Shown here: piece after piece, positions 63,206 through 64,000 of the stretch | Numbering within the stretch: position 1 is the first letter of the stretch | Layout of the letters: each line of letters starts with the position of its first letter | Source of the DNA: Tipula vernalis | Taxonomy: Eukaryota > Arthropoda > Insecta > Diptera > Tipulidae | Reading direction: 5' to 3' | Assembly (NCBI GenBank): GCA_958295665.1 | Contig: OY282558.1 | Coordinates: 461,750,995 to 461,814,994 of the forward strand | Length of the DNA stretch: 64,000 nt | Translations under genes and position numbers: made by a program | Notes under the pieces: model-generated | What the model saw: only the letters and a program-made list of their open reading frames with translations | Told to the model about the DNA's origin: nothing | Databases searched by the model: none

Positions 63206-64000
63206 ATGTCGTTTAATAACCCCAATGTAGTTTTAAAATCTATGTTAGTCGATAGGTCTATGTTAAATGTAGCTAGTTTTAACGTGCAAAGTTTAGTCCC
63301 AAATATTGACGAGATTCGTCACATTTTTAATGGTGCTTCCGTGGACATTCTTTGTTTCTCTGAGACATTTTTAAATCCGAATATCCCTAATTTAGCTTTG
63401 GCCATCAAAGGTTATAATATATTTAGGAAAGATAGAGCGGTACCTCCCCTTAATTATGGTGGTTTATGTATGTTTGTAGGAGATCACATTAAGGCTAGAT
63501 TAGTTACTATACCTTCTTCCATTTCAGAATTGTTAGTATCGGATTTAGAGTTTTTATTTGTCAATATTTTTATTAATGGTCGTAAAATCTTAGTCGGTAC
63601 CATCTATAACCCACCAAAAACTAGTAAGAGATCGTATGCCAAATTTAAAAAATCACTTGTAGACTTAGAAAGTTTATTTAGTTATTTCTCTTGTAGATTC
63701 GATGAAATGTATATATCAGGTGACTTTAATTTCGATATACTCCAAAAGACCGGCTTCCCTCGGGATTATTTGAATCTTTTAAATAGTCTTAATTTATCCG
63801 TACACAACACTGTGGCACCAACGTTTTCTTGTCCAACCGCTAGCGGGGCATCTTATTCCCTTATTGATCATATCATATCTTTTACTAATAACTCTATTTG
63901 TTTTTTCAATCAGTTGTCTCTTGGTATGGGATCCCATCATGATCTTTTAGTTTTTTCTGTAAACTCTTACTCTCCACCTAAACCTAAGAGTTTTAGCTTT
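63057..64000 (+). mobile_element. Non-LTR (LINE-type) retrotransposon, 5' part, cut by the window end
   Basis: The sequence right of the array encodes an APE-type endonuclease in an uninterrupted frame, which is the amino-terminal domain of the pol ORF in LINE elements of the Jockey/CR1/L1-like superfamilies. Reverse transcriptase should follow beyond 64000. The 5' end appears to abut the satellite. With only about 150 bp ahead of the ORF, the copy is either 5' truncated, as is usual after target-primed reverse transcription, or from an element with a short leader. Target-site duplication and poly(A) tail cannot be checked because the 3' end is outside the window. The clade is uncertain: the HDLL ending of the last motif recalls CR1/Daphne-like elements, but that is an impression. 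Confidence 0.8.
63206..64000 (+). CDS. Retrotransposon pol ORF, APE/EEP endonuclease domain (partial, runs off right edge)
   Basis: This frame stays open for 265 codons to the window end. In LINE elements this domain nicks target DNA to prime reverse transcription by the RT domain that follows it. Motifs seen in order: SFNVQSL at residues 24-30 (N26), ILCFSETFL at 48-56 (catalytic-type E53), YGGLCMFV at 84-91, IYNPPK at 133-138 (Y134), ISGDFNFD at 170-177 (D173 and N175), SLIDHII at 218-224 (D221 and H222) and GSHHDLLVF at 242-250 (H245). These are the conserved blocks of the exonuclease-endonuclease-phosphatase fold. The last motif is normally SDH, so residue 244 is His instead of Asp. The start is the first ATG (63206) after an in-frame stop at 63158; ATGs at 63242 and 63260 are alternatives. 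There is no frameshift or internal stop, so the copy may be young. No RT residues are within the window. The codons are AT-rich. Confidence 0.88.
   Translation, partial: MSFNNPNVVLKSMLVDRSMLNVASFNVQSLVPNIDEIRHIFNGASVDILCFSETFLNPNIPNLALAIKGYNIFRKDRAVPPLNYGGLCMFVGDHIKARLVTIPSSISELLVSDLEFLFVNIFINGRKILVGTIYNPPKTSKRSYAKFKKSLVDLESLFSYFSCRFDEMYISGDFNFDILQKTGFPRDYLNLLNSLNLSVHNTVAPTFSCPTASGASYSLIDHIISFTNNSICFFNQLSLGMGSHHDLLVFSVNSYSPPKPKSFSF

Overview
The window is almost entirely one eukaryotic satellite DNA array. Positions 1 to 63056 are an uninterrupted head-to-tail array in a single orientation, which continues past the left edge. Two related monomer lengths alternate irregularly: type A (151 bp) and type B (181 bp). 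They share about 22 bp at the start and about 100 bp at the end and differ by a roughly 30-bp segment plus flanking divergence. From the length I estimate about 380 to 390 monomers. No gene is supported inside the array. Its many 60-100 codon open frames arise because both 151 and 181 leave remainder 1 on division by 3, so reading moves through the three frames from one monomer to the next.

Monomer order and private variants divide the array into blocks. Block 1 (1-7819) is rich in A monomers with tatctagaac and holds a 664-bp BABA higher-order repeat. Block 2 (7820-20530) has B monomers with atgcaaat, A monomers with gaatagaac, the longest A runs, and a 966/967-bp unit. Block 3 (20531-31669) has 483-bp and 1117-bp units and the first B-B dimers. 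Block 4 (31670-39490) is the most irregular, with a 2242-bp duplication whose two copies each carry a broken monomer. Block 5 (39491-61936) has B monomers with tatataaata and very long units, including adjacent 29-monomer and 30-monomer copies (4770 and 4916 bp). Block 6 (61937-63053) is short and again resembles block 1.

At 63054-63056 the satellite stops inside the first bases of a monomer. The remaining 944 bp are the 5' part of a non-LTR retrotransposon on the + strand. From 63206 to the window end, an open frame of 265 codons encodes a recognisable apurinic-endonuclease-like (APE/EEP) domain. Reverse transcriptase would be expected beyond the right edge.

The host is a eukaryote, and an APE-type retrotransposon with AT-rich codons beside a long satellite fits an animal, perhaps an arthropod or other invertebrate; I cannot name the species. 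The array is most likely centromeric or other constitutive heterochromatin, but nothing in the sequence proves centromere function. The most unusual aspects are the two-length monomer system, the nested higher-order repeats with traceable duplication history, and the clustering of indels and breakpoints at one place in the monomer. All comparisons were made by eye; no identities were computed.
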